Assembly: GCA_963676515.1 (NCBI GenBank) | Contig: OY781061.1 | Span: 310,001 to 374,000, forward strand | Reading direction: 5' to 3' | Source of the DNA: G963667145 sp963676515 [NCBI: Candidatus Cloacimonadota bacterium] | Lineage (GTDB): Bacteria > Cloacimonadota > Cloacimonadia > G963667145 | DNA length: 64,000 nucleotides | Shown: positions 51,692 through 60,693 of the stretch, one piece after another | How positions within the stretch are numbered: the first letter of the stretch is position 1 | How the letters are laid out: each line of letters starts with the position of its first letter | The notes under the pieces: generated by a model | What the model saw: only the letters and a program-made list of their open reading frames with translations | The model's database searches: none | What the model was told of the DNA's origin: nothing | Made by a program: the position numbers and the translations under genes

Positions 51692-52792
51692 TCAATGTTT
51701 TTTCAAACCGTGACCTGTAAAAGTCGAAACTATTACTTCTTGTGAATCTTGTTTGCCCAAAAGATAACTTTCGACTCCGACATAAGCAGCTACAGCTGTG
51801 GGTTCTATGTAGATGCCCATTTTTTTGACTTTTACCAACGCTTTCCTAATTTGCTTATCATCTACTTGGATGAACTCTCCATTTGTGTCGGCGACAGCTT
51901 GCAAAATCTCTAACCATCGCACTGGCTTTTGGATAGCTATCCCTTCTGCCAAGGTATGCTCACTCTGCACATTTACCAAGTTATCCCATTTTGGCTGAAG
52001 ATAAGTTTTTGCCAAAGGAGCACAGGCTTGGGACTGCACGGCTACTATCTTGGGAATCTTGGCGATAACTCCACTCTCGTGCAGATGCTTAAAGCCTAAA
52101 TAAGCTCCCAAAAGCAAAGTTCCATTACCTACTGGCAAAACGACGGTGTCGGGAGAGTTCCACCCCAGCTGTTCAGCCACTTCGTAGGCAAATGTTTTTG
52201 TCCCTTCAAAAAAGAAAGGATTATAGCTGTGACTCGCGTAGTAGGTGTCTTCTGCCAATTGCAACGCTCTATCTGCCACCGCCTGCCTAGAGCCTTTCAC
52301 GGCTGTGAGCTCTGCTCCTACAGAGGAGATTTGTTGCAATTTTCCCGCGGAATTATCAGCCGCGACTAAAATCTTACTCCTAATTCCAGCTTTGGCACAA
52401 TAAGCAGCAATCGCAGCTCCTGCGTTGCCAGAAGAGTCTTCGACCACCTCTTTTATCCCTAGCTCTAGTAGCTTGCTCACCAAAACCGTGGCTCCTCGAT
52501 CTTTGTACGAGCCACTGGGAAAGATGTAATCGAGCTTGAACAACACTTTTCTCGTTCCGACATTGACATCCTCTAGCGGTGTCAGACCTTCTCCCAAGCT
52601 GACTCGATAACGCAAATCTATGGGTAACGCGTGAGCATACCGCCAAAGGGAAAAAACCGATTTATCAACTTTTTCTATTTGAAATTTGGAAAGGGTTTTA
52701 TATCTCAACAATCCACCGCATTCGCATCTCCAAACTGCATCTTTTTCGGTAAATCTTTTCCCACATTTTTCGCAAAATAAATATCCACTCAC
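51692..52792 (-). CDS. thrC: Threonine synthase
   Basis: A 366-aa fold-type II PLP enzyme. An N-terminal zinc-ribbon-like region (CEKCGK, CECGG) is followed by LGEGLTPLED. The PLP lysine is in PSGSYKDRGATV, and DSSGNAGAAIAAYCAKAG and LPVGNGTLLLGAY hold the phosphate. This layout fits threonine synthase of the thermophile/plant-like class, making threonine from phosphohomoserine; another amino-acid lyase is less likely. Its ATG overlaps the racemase stop (ATGA). Confidence 0.85.
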   Translation of the reverse strand: MSGYLFCEKCGKRFTEKDAVWRCECGGLLRYKTLSKFQIEKVDKSVFSLWRYAHALPIDLRYRVSLGEGLTPLEDVNVGTRKVLFKLDYIFPSGSYKDRGATVLVSKLLELGIKEVVEDSSGNAGAAIAAYCAKAGIRSKILVAADNSAGKLQQISSVGAELTAVKGSRQAVADRALQLAEDTYYASHSYNPFFFEGTKTFAYEVAEQLGWNSPDTVVLPVGNGTLLLGAYLGFKHLHESGVIAKIPKIVAVQSQACAPLAKTYLQPKWDNLVNVQSEHTLAEGIAIQKPVRWLEILQAVADTNGEFIQVDDKQIRKALVKVKKMGIYIEPTAVAAYVGVESYLLGKQDSQEVIVSTFTGHGLKKH

Positions 52793-53508
52793 AAAGCCTC
52801 CTTGACTATGCGTTTAGCTAGAATAAGCCCTGGATCTAGCAATGGCTGAGTAAAATCTTGCTGCCGCATCGCCAAAGGTATCTCCGTGCAACCCATGATG
52901 ATCGCCTGTGCTCCCTGCTTGATTAACCCACGAGCAACCTCATTAATTTGTCGTCTCGCCCAAGAAATTTCGGCACCACTTTTCACACCTTTTTGGGGGT
53001 CGTAAATTGCCCTGCTGACGATTTGCTTCTCCTCATCACTCGGATAGAGCAGCTCTCCGCAACCTGTTTTTGCAAAGTAGCTTTCATACACGCCACTGCC
53101 ATAAGTTCCCAAAGTGGACAAAAGCCCGACTTTTCCTAATTTCAGGGATTTAAGATGCAAACAAGTCTCTTCCACTAAGTTCAAAAACTTTACTTCTTTG
53201 CCTTGTAAAAAATCTAAAAATGGAGAAAGAATCTCCACAGAATGTGCGGTATTGCAGGGAATAGCCAAAATTTCTGCACCTATGCTCAGCAATTTCTCCG
53301 CGACATAAATGAGCCCTTCGGCTGGATGAGGCAAAGATTTATCTTGCAAATAAGCACTGCGATCCCCTATCCTCTGGGAAGCAGATAGATGATAAATCTC
53401 TAAGTGCTCTTGATCTGTAGTGGCTGGTGTGCTGTCTAATATTTTATGATGAAAATCTACACCTGCGTATGGTCCCACTCCTCCGATTATGCCAACTATC
53501 TTGCTCAT
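52789..53508 (-). CDS. Aspartate/glutamate racemase family protein
   Basis: A 239-aa cofactor-free racemase of the YgeA/RacX type. The two catalytic cysteines are visible in IPCNTAHSV and MGCTEIPLAM. IGGVGPYAGVDFHHKI is the usual start. Which amino acid it acts on (Asp, Glu or broad) is not clear. It is translationally coupled to threonine synthase. Confidence 0.87.
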   Translation of the reverse strand: MSKIVGIIGGVGPYAGVDFHHKILDSTPATTDQEHLEIYHLSASQRIGDRSAYLQDKSLPHPAEGLIYVAEKLLSIGAEILAIPCNTAHSVEILSPFLDFLQGKEVKFLNLVEETCLHLKSLKLGKVGLLSTLGTYGSGVYESYFAKTGCGELLYPSDEEKQIVSRAIYDPQKGVKSGAEISWARRQINEVARGLIKQGAQAIIMGCTEIPLAMRQQDFTQPLLDPGLILAKRIVKEAL

Positions 53509-53524
53509 AATTCTCCTTACTATT

Positions 53525-53566
53525 TCAAAAAAAAGGTGTCATTGCAACAATAACACCTTTTATTCC
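53525..53566 (-). terminator. Strong terminator after the dicarboxylate symporter gene
   Basis: AAAGGTGT, ATTG, CAA, CAAT, ACACCTTT form a stacked hairpin (53532-53560) followed by eight U on the minus strand. It ends the 53584-54864 transcript and, with a shorter U run, could also work on the plus strand. Confidence 0.88.
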
Positions 53567-53583
53567 ATCAAAATCTAAAAAGA

Positions 53584-54864
53584 TTAACTCCACTTACTCT
53601 CATCCAAGAGCCCTTCACTTTTCGCAATAATAGTAGAGCAAGTCATATCTCCAGTTACATTTATGCAAGTACGCCCCATATCCAGAATCGCATCGATTCC
53701 CAAAATCATAGCATAAGCCGCTGCGACAGGAGATCCAGCCTCCAGCGGCATACCGATACTCTCCAAGACAAGCATCAGCATAATAGCACCAGCACCTGGT
53801 ACACCAGCAGTGCCGATAGAAGCCAAGACGGCAGTAAGAATCACCGTGATTTGCGCACCAAGGCTCAAAGGCATACCCACGGCAAAGCCAATGAACATAG
53901 CACACACACCTTGATAAATCGCCGTGCCATCCATATTGATCGTAGCACCCAAAGGCAAAGAGAAAGAGTAAACATCTTTGTGAATCCCGAGCTCTTCATC
54001 GGCAGTCTTCATAGACACAGGCAGCGTGCCACTACTGCTACGAGTCACAAAAGCGGTAATCATAGGAGCTTTGATCTTGGCAAGAAACTTAAAAGGCTTG
54101 ATACCAGAAAATTTAGCAATCAACGCATAAACTACCACCACTTGCAAGATATAGCCAGTAAAAGCCGCCAGAGTCACTGTTCCCAAAGGACCTAAAGCTT
54201 TTAGCCCTTGCTTACCAAAAACTACCGCAATAAGAGCAAAAACACCCACAGGTGCATACTGCATCACCCATCGCACGATAATATACATCACCTCGGCAGA
54301 AGCGTCGAAGACACTGAACAAAACATCTCCAGCTTTCTTAATCCTCGCATCCTTGCTAATTTTGAGATAAGACAAAGCTATCCCAAAGATAATCGCAAAA
54401 AAGATCGAAGGCAAGATTTTATTAGAGACGATATCTCCCAGAGGGTTCTTAGGAATAATGTTTATAAAGGTGTCGGCAAGACTCGGAGAGTTGACCACTT
54501 TACCTGCAGCTGCTCCGATATTTCCCAGATTAAGACCTAATCCTGGTCTAAACAAATTACCCATCAACAAACCCACAGCCACAGCGAAAGCACTGGTGAC
54601 CATATAGAAAGCAACTGCTTTGAGCCCAATTTTGCCCAGTTTGGCAGGGCTAATGCTGGCTGCACCGACTACCAATGTGCTCAGCACTACTGGCATCACG
54701 ATCATCTTCAAGAGTCGCACGAAAATATCACCCAGAGGCTTTAGCCAAGAGATACTTTCTCCTCCCACTAACCCCACAATCGCTCCTAAAATAAGCCCTA
54801 GCAAGATTCTTACCAGCAGATTGGTTTTGAAATACCAATCAAACATTCCTTTTTTATCCGACAT
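53584..54864 (-). CDS. Dicarboxylate/amino acid:cation symporter (DAACS)
   Basis: A 426-aa GltP/DctA-type transporter with the re-entrant-loop serine-rich string TRSSSGTLPVS, the NMDGTAIYQG sodium/substrate motif and AAYAMILGIDAILDMGRTCINV. Probable substrates are glutamate, aspartate or C4-dicarboxylates. It is monocistronic with its own terminator. TTGACA (54932-54927) and TAAAAA (54909-54904), 17 nt apart, make a likely promoter overlapped by the 21-nt shared motif. Confidence 0.93.
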   Translation of the reverse strand: MSDKKGMFDWYFKTNLLVRILLGLILGAIVGLVGGESISWLKPLGDIFVRLLKMIVMPVVLSTLVVGAASISPAKLGKIGLKAVAFYMVTSAFAVAVGLLMGNLFRPGLGLNLGNIGAAAGKVVNSPSLADTFINIIPKNPLGDIVSNKILPSIFFAIIFGIALSYLKISKDARIKKAGDVLFSVFDASAEVMYIIVRWVMQYAPVGVFALIAVVFGKQGLKALGPLGTVTLAAFTGYILQVVVVYALIAKFSGIKPFKFLAKIKAPMITAFVTRSSSGTLPVSMKTADEELGIHKDVYSFSLPLGATINMDGTAIYQGVCAMFIGFAVGMPLSLGAQITVILTAVLASIGTAGVPGAGAIMLMLVLESIGMPLEAGSPVAAAYAMILGIDAILDMGRTCINVTGDMTCSTIIAKSEGLLDESKWS

Positions 54865-54896
54865 TATTCCCCCCTTTATGGTATACTTTATCAGAT

Positions 54897-54917
54897 TTCT
54901 ACCTTTTTACTTTAGCA
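54897..54917 (-). promoter_or_regulatory. 21-nt motif overlapping the symporter promoter
   Basis: Minus strand TGCTAAAGTAAAAAGGTAGA plus A. It matches the motif at 50602-50622 at 18 of 21 positions and covers the -10 box of the symporter promoter. Confidence 0.45.
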
Positions 54918-55090
54918 ATTTTGAGATGTCAAGGGAAAAAACGAAATCAAATATCGAAACAACCTTTTTGCCTTCTCTGTTTCAGTAGATAAATAGTGGT
55001 TTACAGGAAAACTAGGAACTTGAAAAATATTGCTCTTTAGATTGAGCAACCTTTTGTTGACCAAAAAATATCACAAAGTGAAAACTATCT

Positions 55091-55690
55091 TTATTCTTGG
55101 ATAAGACAACTATCTATGAGCACCATTGCCTGATCGACAAGGTAATCAAGCTTGTTTCTATTACCCATTTTGAGAATCAACTTCAAGCCCAGAAAGTTAC
55201 TTATCCCCATCAAAATATAAGCTAAAATATCTGAATCTATTTTTTTGATCTCCCCTTTCTCTATAGATGCGTCCAGCCCTTTTTGATAGCGAAGAGCAAA
55301 GTCGTGATAATATTTTTTAAAAAGGCTTTTGTCGATATACAGAGATTCCCAAATGATATTATAAGCTTCTGGATGTTTGATAGCGTATTGGAAAAAAGTT
55401 TTTATTCCGATTCTCTGGTTCTTGGAAAATCCTTCCACATTTGCAGTTTTTTCTGCGATCGCTTTCCTGATTTCGTGCTGGTAATATTCCAAAAGGTATA
55501 TATAGAGTGATTTCTTATTCGCAAAATATAAATAAAATGTCCCTGTGGCTACGCCTGCGTTTTTGGTAATATCTACGATGACGGTGTTGGAATAACCTTT
55601 CTTGTAAAATGTTGTGATAGCCGACTCTACAAGGAGTTTGAAGGTTGCTTTGCCATTCCTAGAGGTCGGGATTTTGATACCATTTTCCAT
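55091..55690 (-). CDS. TetR-family repressor of the acyl-CoA locus
   Basis: A 199-aa TetR regulator. The HTH is typical: ESAITTFYKKGYSNTVIVDI, AGVATGTFYLYFANKKSLY. The C-terminal ligand domain resembles acyl-CoA-sensing members in layout only. It is divergent from the thiolase gene, and a TGAACGGTCATTCA dyad of the TetR/FadR kind sits over that promoter, so it probably represses the butyryl-CoA genes until an acyl-CoA binds. Confidence 0.9.
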   Translation of the reverse strand: MENGIKIPTSRNGKATFKLLVESAITTFYKKGYSNTVIVDITKNAGVATGTFYLYFANKKSLYIYLLEYYQHEIRKAIAEKTANVEGFSKNQRIGIKTFFQYAIKHPEAYNIIWESLYIDKSLFKKYYHDFALRYQKGLDASIEKGEIKKIDSDILAYILMGISNFLGLKLILKMGNRNKLDYLVDQAMVLIDSCLIQE

Positions 55691-55752
55691 TATTAAGAAC
55701 TCTCCAAATGTTTATTATTAATGATAAACACAAAGAAAAATAACTTTCATTC

Positions 55753-55780
55753 TTGACAACAAAAATATGCGTTTTATTTA
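55753..55780 (+). promoter_or_regulatory. Promoter of the acyl-CoA operon
   Basis: TTGACA (55753-55758) and TATTTA (55775-55780), 16 nt apart, 87 nt upstream of the thiolase ATG. The -10 box touches the TetR-like operator. Confidence 0.6.
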
Positions 55781-55795
55781 TGAACGGTCATTCAT
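55780..55795. promoter_or_regulatory. TetR-like operator ATGAACGGTCATTCAT
   Basis: A dyad with TGAA and TTCA half-site ends, similar to sites used by fatty-acid-linked TetR regulators. It would cover the transcription start of the thiolase operon. Confidence 0.6.
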
Positions 55796-55866
55796 ATTTT
55801 GAATCATACTTCACTCTTTTGTGTTTGACAGAAAAGTAAAAAAAATAATATATATAAGGAGAAAAG

Positions 55867-57081
55867 ATGAGTAGAGTCTTTATCGTGTCGGCCAAAAGGA
55901 CGGCAATAGGATCCTTCTTAGGGTCGTTATCTACGGTGCACCCTGCAGAACTGGGTGCTACAGTGGTCAAGAACATCTTAGAAGAGACAGGAATCCCAAA
56001 AGAAGATATTGATGAGGTGATCTCAGGTAATATCTTGCCTGCAGCCCAAGGTCAAGGCGTGGGTAGGCAGGTAGCTATCAAAGCTGGGATACCTATAGAA
56101 GTGCCTGGATACAGCATCAACATGGTGTGTGGAAGCGGAATGAAAGCTATCATGACCGCGTATGCGAATCTCAAAGTTGGGATTAGCAATCTGGTAATAG
56201 CAGGTGGTACTGAGTCGATGAGCTTAGCACCTATGCTCGTTCCGTCCAAAGTAAGAAACGGGATGAGAATGGGTAATGTGACGATGATAGACCATATGAT
56301 CAACGATGCACTGACAGACGCTTATGGTAATATCCATATGGGTATTACCGCTGAGAATATCGTGGAGAGATATAATATTTCTCGTGAAGCTCAGGATGAG
56401 TTCGCTGCCTCTTCCCAAAGCAAAGCTATCGTTGCTATCGATAGTGGACGGATGAAAGATGAGATCGTAGAGATGATAGTTAAGAGCAGAAAAGGTGATG
56501 TGATCGTGGATCAGGATGAGTTCCCGAATAGAAACACCGATGCTCAAAAATTAAGCAAGCTTCGCCCTGCTTTCAAGAAGGGTGGCAGTGTGACTGCTGG
56601 TAATAGCTCTGGCATCAATGATGGGGCTAGCTACATGTTGATGGTGAGCGAGCAAGCTCTCTCCAAGTACAATCTTACTCCTCTGGTGGAAATCATAGGC
56701 ATCGGACAAGGTGGCGTGGATCCTGCGGTAATGGGACTTGGTCCTGTGCCTGCCATCAGGAATGTGCTTAAAGATGCTAAGCTGAGTCTAAAAGAGATCG
56801 ACCTGCTTGAGCTGAACGAAGCTTTCGCTGCTCAAAGCCTCGGTGTTATCTCAGATCTGTCCACTGAGCATGGAGTTAGTCAAGAGGATATCATCTCTAA
56901 GTGTAATGTAAATGGTGGTGCTATAGCTCTGGGTCACCCTGTAGGTGCTAGTGGCAATAGGATAGCGACTACCTTGATTCATGAGATGAAGAAGAGAGAA
57001 GTAAAATATGGATTAGCTTCTCTATGTATTGGCGGCGGTATGGGTACTGCCATTATAGTCAAGAATTTGGAGGTTAACTAA
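55867..57081 (+). CDS. Acetyl-CoA C-acetyltransferase (thiolase)
   Basis: A 404-aa thiolase joining two acetyl-CoA to acetoacetyl-CoA, or the reverse. The loading cysteine is in NMVCGSGMKA, the proton-transfer cysteine in LCIGGGMGTA and the histidine in GGAIALGHPVGASG. First gene under the TetR-controlled promoter. AAGGAG lies 6 nt before the ATG. Confidence 0.95.
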   Translation: MSRVFIVSAKRTAIGSFLGSLSTVHPAELGATVVKNILEETGIPKEDIDEVISGNILPAAQGQGVGRQVAIKAGIPIEVPGYSINMVCGSGMKAIMTAYANLKVGISNLVIAGGTESMSLAPMLVPSKVRNGMRMGNVTMIDHMINDALTDAYGNIHMGITAENIVERYNISREAQDEFAASSQSKAIVAIDSGRMKDEIVEMIVKSRKGDVIVDQDEFPNRNTDAQKLSKLRPAFKKGGSVTAGNSSGINDGASYMLMVSEQALSKYNLTPLVEIIGIGQGGVDPAVMGLGPVPAIRNVLKDAKLSLKEIDLLELNEAFAAQSLGVISDLSTEHGVSQEDIISKCNVNGGAIALGHPVGASGNRIATTLIHEMKKREVKYGLASLCIGGGMGTAIIVKNLEVN

Positions 57082-57179
57082 GATGAGGTCGGAAAATAAA
57101 GTAGCTGGCAAAACTGGCCACACCTTGAGCGTAAATGGTGGAATGAGACTTTAGTTTGTTATAATAATAAGGAGAAATC

Positions 57180-57587
57180 ATGAAATTGAGTGATATTAAA
57201 ATTGGTATGGAAGCTTCTGTTTCCAAGACTATTACAGAAGTTGATGTAGTACTTTTTGCCGGTCTATCTTTGGATATTAATGCTGTCCACCTGAACGAAG
57301 AGTATGCCAAAAAATCTATGTTCAAAACTCGCATAGCTCACGGATTACTGAGTGCTGGTTTGATTTCGTCTGCCCTGGGCACGAAGCTTCCTGGAGAAGG
57401 GACTATCTGGCTTAATCAAGACATGAAATTCACCGCTGCTGTAAGAATAGGTGACACCGTAACTGCCACTGTGAAAGTGCTCGAGATGAGACCAGAGAAA
57501 GGCATCGTTACCTTGGAAACCATCTGTACCAACCAAAAAGGTGAAGCAGTAATAGTGGGAAAAGCTGTAGTTCTCAAGAAAGATTAG
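57180..57587 (+). CDS. MaoC-type (R)-specific enoyl-CoA hydratase
   Basis: A 135-aa hotdog-fold hydratase. The catalytic Asp and His are in DINAVHLNEEYA, and the oxyanion-side string is RIAHGLLSAGL. Small stand-alone MaoC/PhaJ proteins hydrate crotonyl-CoA to (R)-3-hydroxybutyryl-CoA. It lies 98 nt after the thiolase gene and ends at a terminator. Dehydration in the other direction is equally possible. Confidence 0.88.
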   Translation: MKLSDIKIGMEASVSKTITEVDVVLFAGLSLDINAVHLNEEYAKKSMFKTRIAHGLLSAGLISSALGTKLPGEGTIWLNQDMKFTAAVRIGDTVTATVKVLEMRPEKGIVTLETICTNQKGEAVIVGKAVVLKKD

Positions 57588-57595
57588 TATCAACA

Positions 57596-57625
57596 ATAGT
57601 CGGGCGAAAGCTCGACTATTTTATT
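57596..57625 (+). terminator. Terminator after the MaoC-type hydratase gene
   Basis: ATAGTCGGGC, GAAA, GCTCGACTAT followed by TTTTATTT: a 10-bp stem with one G-U pair and a GNRA-type loop. It splits thiolase-hydratase from the dehydrogenase genes, at least in part. Confidence 0.85.
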
Positions 57626-57663
57626 TAGCTTAAAATAGAACTAGTATTAATACTGGGGGTAAA

Positions 57664-58809
57664 ATGAATTTTGAAATTCCAGATACACATAAACTTTTTA
57701 GACAAAGTATTAGAGAGTTTGTAGAAAAAGAAGTTAAGCCACTTGCAGAGGAGATCGACGAGGAAGAGAGATTCCCTGTGGAAACTGTCCAAAAGATGGC
57801 AAAAATGGGAATGATGGGTATCCCCATTTCCAAAGAGTTCGGTGGTGCAGGTGGAGACAACCTTATGTACGCTATGGCTGTGGAAGAGTTGTCGAAAGCT
57901 TGTGGGACTACAGGCGTGATATTGTCTGCTCACACTTCTTTGGGTATGGTGCCGATATTGGAGTTCGGGACAAAAGAGCAAAAAGATAAATATTTGCCGA
58001 GAATGGCTACTGGCGAGTTGTTAGGAGCTTTTGGTTTGACAGAACCTAACGCTGGTACTGATGCCGCAGGGCAGCAAACTACAGCTGTTTTCGATGAAAA
58101 GACCAATGAATGGGTGCTCAATGGCTCTAAAATATTCATCACTAACTCTGGCTATGCTCATGTGTATATCATCTTCGCTATGACTGACAAATCTAAGGGG
58201 CTAAAAGGTATCTCTGGTTTCATCTTGGAAAGCGACACACCTGGATTTAGCGTGGGCAAGAAAGAAAAGAAAATGGGAATTAGAGGTTCTGCTACTTCTG
58301 AGTTGATCATGGAAGATTGTAGAATTCCCAAAGATAACCTCTTGGGTGCTGTAGGCAAAGGGTTCAAAATAGCTATGATGACTCTGGATGGTGGCAGAAT
58401 AGGCATAGCCGCTCAAGCTTTGGGCTTGGCTCAAGGAGCTCTTGATGAGACTATCCATTATGTAAAAGAGAGAAAACAGTTCGGTAGATCTATCGCTAAA
58501 TTCCAAAATACTCAATTCCAATTGGCTGATATGCACACCAAAGTGGAGGCTGCAAGAATGCTGGTCTATAGTGCTGCTTGGAAAAAAAGCAAAAAGCTCC
58601 CTTACGGACTAGATGCTGCTATGGCGAAACTATTCGCCTCTGAGGTAGCTATGGAAGTCACAACCAAAGCTGTGCAATTGCATGGTGGATATGGCTATAC
58701 CAGAGAGTATCCCGTAGAGAGAATGATGAGAGACGCTAAAATTACCGAAATTTACGAAGGGACTTCTGAAGTTCAAAAAATGGTAATAGCGGCTTCAATT
58801 TTGAGATAG
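57664..58809 (+). CDS. bcd: Acyl-CoA dehydrogenase, butyryl-CoA type
   Basis: A 381-aa flavoenzyme interconverting crotonyl-CoA and butyryl-CoA. FGLTEPNAGTDAAGQQTTA and MGIRGSATSELIMEDC mark the family; the catalytic base is the glutamate in EIYEGTSEVQKM. The etfB and etfA genes follow directly, as in butyrate fermenters, where the complex can bifurcate electrons to ferredoxin. Short-chain specificity is inferred from context. Confidence 0.92.
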   Translation: MNFEIPDTHKLFRQSIREFVEKEVKPLAEEIDEEERFPVETVQKMAKMGMMGIPISKEFGGAGGDNLMYAMAVEELSKACGTTGVILSAHTSLGMVPILEFGTKEQKDKYLPRMATGELLGAFGLTEPNAGTDAAGQQTTAVFDEKTNEWVLNGSKIFITNSGYAHVYIIFAMTDKSKGLKGISGFILESDTPGFSVGKKEKKMGIRGSATSELIMEDCRIPKDNLLGAVGKGFKIAMMTLDGGRIGIAAQALGLAQGALDETIHYVKERKQFGRSIAKFQNTQFQLADMHTKVEAARMLVYSAAWKKSKKLPYGLDAAMAKLFASEVAMEVTTKAVQLHGGYGYTREYPVERMMRDAKITEIYEGTSEVQKMVIAASILR

Positions 58810-58844
58810 TTGTAGCTGATAAAGAAAATTTGTTAGGAGTAATT

Positions 58845-59627
58845 ATGAAGATAGTCGTTTGTATGAAACAAGTGCCTGATACTACAGAGATTAGACTAGA
58901 TCCTGTAACTGGAACTCTGATTAGGGATGGTGTGCCTAGTATCATCAATCCTGATGATAAAGCAGGTCTGGAAGAGGCACTAAAACTTAAAGATATATAT
59001 GGAGCTCACATTACTGTCATTACTATGGGACCTCCTCAAGCCGATGCAGCATTAAGAGAAGCTATTGCTATGGGCATAGATAGAGCTATATTGTTGACTG
59101 ACCGCAAATTCGCTGGGTCAGATACTTTAGCTACTTCTACCGCATTAGCCGCTGCTCTCAAAGAGCTGGATTACGACCTGATCATCACAGGTAGGCAAGC
59201 TATCGATGGAGATACCGCTCAGGTGGGTCCACAAATCGCCGAGCATTTAAATTTGCCTCAAGTCTCTTATGTGAAAGAGCTCGAATGCAGTGAAGATAAG
59301 GTGTTCAAAATCAAAAGAGCCGTAGAAGACGGATATTACCTATTGGAAGTCAAAGCTCCATGTCTGATAACCGTATTGTCGGAAGCTAACAAACCTAGAT
59401 ATATGTCTGTCGGAAACATTGTAGATGCTTTTGACAGAGAAGTCGAAGTTTGGTCTACAGAGGAGATTACAGTTGATTTAGAGAAATTGGGTCTCAACGG
59501 TTCACCGACTAAAGTAAGGAAGTCTTTCACCAAAGGTGCAAAACAAGCAGGCAAAATTCATGATGTAGAGCCTATGGTCGCCGCTGAGCTTGTCATCGAT
59601 AAACTCAAAGAAATGTTTGTGATATAA
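58845..59627 (+). CDS. etfB: Electron transfer flavoprotein beta subunit
   Basis: A 260-aa EtfB. MKIVVCMKQVPDTTEIRLDP at the start and GRQAIDGDTAQVGPQIAE are characteristic; the latter is well conserved in Etf partners of butyryl-CoA dehydrogenase. The ATG at 58845 follows TAGGAG; a further ATG 5 codons upstream is not preferred. Binds FAD or AMP according to type. Confidence 0.94.
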   Translation: MKIVVCMKQVPDTTEIRLDPVTGTLIRDGVPSIINPDDKAGLEEALKLKDIYGAHITVITMGPPQADAALREAIAMGIDRAILLTDRKFAGSDTLATSTALAAALKELDYDLIITGRQAIDGDTAQVGPQIAEHLNLPQVSYVKELECSEDKVFKIKRAVEDGYYLLEVKAPCLITVLSEANKPRYMSVGNIVDAFDREVEVWSTEEITVDLEKLGLNGSPTKVRKSFTKGAKQAGKIHDVEPMVAAELVIDKLKEMFVI

Positions 59628-59639
59628 TGGAGAGTTAAA

Positions 59640-60653
59640 ATGAACTTAGATGAATATAAGGGAATTATTGTTTATGCTGAGCAACGCGAGGGCGTGATCC
59701 AAAATGTAGCTTTGGAACTCGTGGGAAAAGCAAAAAAATTGGCAGAAACTTTGCAAGTAGAGGTTACAGCCGTTATCTTGGGTGATGCGATTGGTGGTTT
59801 GGCAAAGAAGCTTATCGCTTATGGTGCTGACAAAGTGCTAGTGGCAGAAGATCCTAGATTGAAAATTTATGATACAGAAGCTTATGCCCAAGTCTTTTCG
59901 CAAATCATAAATAGAGATAAGCCCGAGATTGTGCTGATGGGAGCTACCACCTTGGGTAGAGATTTGGCTCCTCGAGTCTCAGCTAGAGTTCAGTCTGGAC
60001 TGACTGCTGACTGTACTAGCCTCGAGATAGGTGACCAAAAAGAGCTCTTGATGACTAGACCAGCTTTTGGTGGCAACATAATGGCTACTATCATTTGCCC
60101 CGATCATCGTCCGCAAATGTCTTCTGTAAGACCCGGCGTGATGGAAAAACTAGAAAAAGATACTACCAGAAAGGGTGTCATTGAGTCTTTCAAGGTGGAA
60201 TTGGACGAATCGAAGCTAAGAGTAAAATTGCTAGAGGTTGTCAAAGAAGAGGGCAACAAAATCGATATTACTGAAGCCAACTTCTTGGTCTCTGGTGGTA
60301 GAGGAGTCGGAAGTAAAGAAAACTTCAGTCTCTTGGAAAAATTCGCTCATGAATTAGATGCACTCGTCTCTGCTTCTAGAGCGGCTGTAGATGCAGGATG
60401 GATGCCACACGATAGACAAGTAGGTCAGACAGGCAAGACTGTACGCCCTAATATCTATTTCGCACTTGGTATCTCTGGAGCCATACAACATGTAGCTGGT
60501 ATGGAAGAGTCTGAGTATATAGTAGCTATCAATAAAGATAAAGGTGCTGCTATCTTCAACAATGCAGACTTGGGAATAGTAGGTGATCTGTTTAAGATTT
60601 TACCATTGCTGATCGATAAGCTCAAGAAAGAGAAAGCCAAAAAAAGTGCTTAG
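59640..60653 (+). CDS. etfA: Electron transfer flavoprotein alpha subunit
   Basis: A 337-aa EtfA. The C-terminal FAD site has SRAAVDAGWMPHDRQVGQTG, VRPNIYFALGISGAIQH and NKDKGAAIFNNADLGIVGD. It pairs with EtfB 12 nt upstream to pass electrons to or from Bcd. No extra N-terminal ferredoxin domain is present. Confidence 0.95.
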   Translation: MNLDEYKGIIVYAEQREGVIQNVALELVGKAKKLAETLQVEVTAVILGDAIGGLAKKLIAYGADKVLVAEDPRLKIYDTEAYAQVFSQIINRDKPEIVLMGATTLGRDLAPRVSARVQSGLTADCTSLEIGDQKELLMTRPAFGGNIMATIICPDHRPQMSSVRPGVMEKLEKDTTRKGVIESFKVELDESKLRVKLLEVVKEEGNKIDITEANFLVSGGRGVGSKENFSLLEKFAHELDALVSASRAAVDAGWMPHDRQVGQTGKTVRPNIYFALGISGAIQHVAGMEESEYIVAINKDKGAAIFNNADLGIVGDLFKILPLLIDKLKKEKAKKSA

Positions 60654-60693
60654 TAGTGCAAGAGTTCTCATTTATAATTAAAATGGAGATATT

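Noticed and set aside
57082-57152. 23-codon frame between thiolase and hydratase genes
   Set aside because: No ribosome site or conservation signal visible; taken as spacer.
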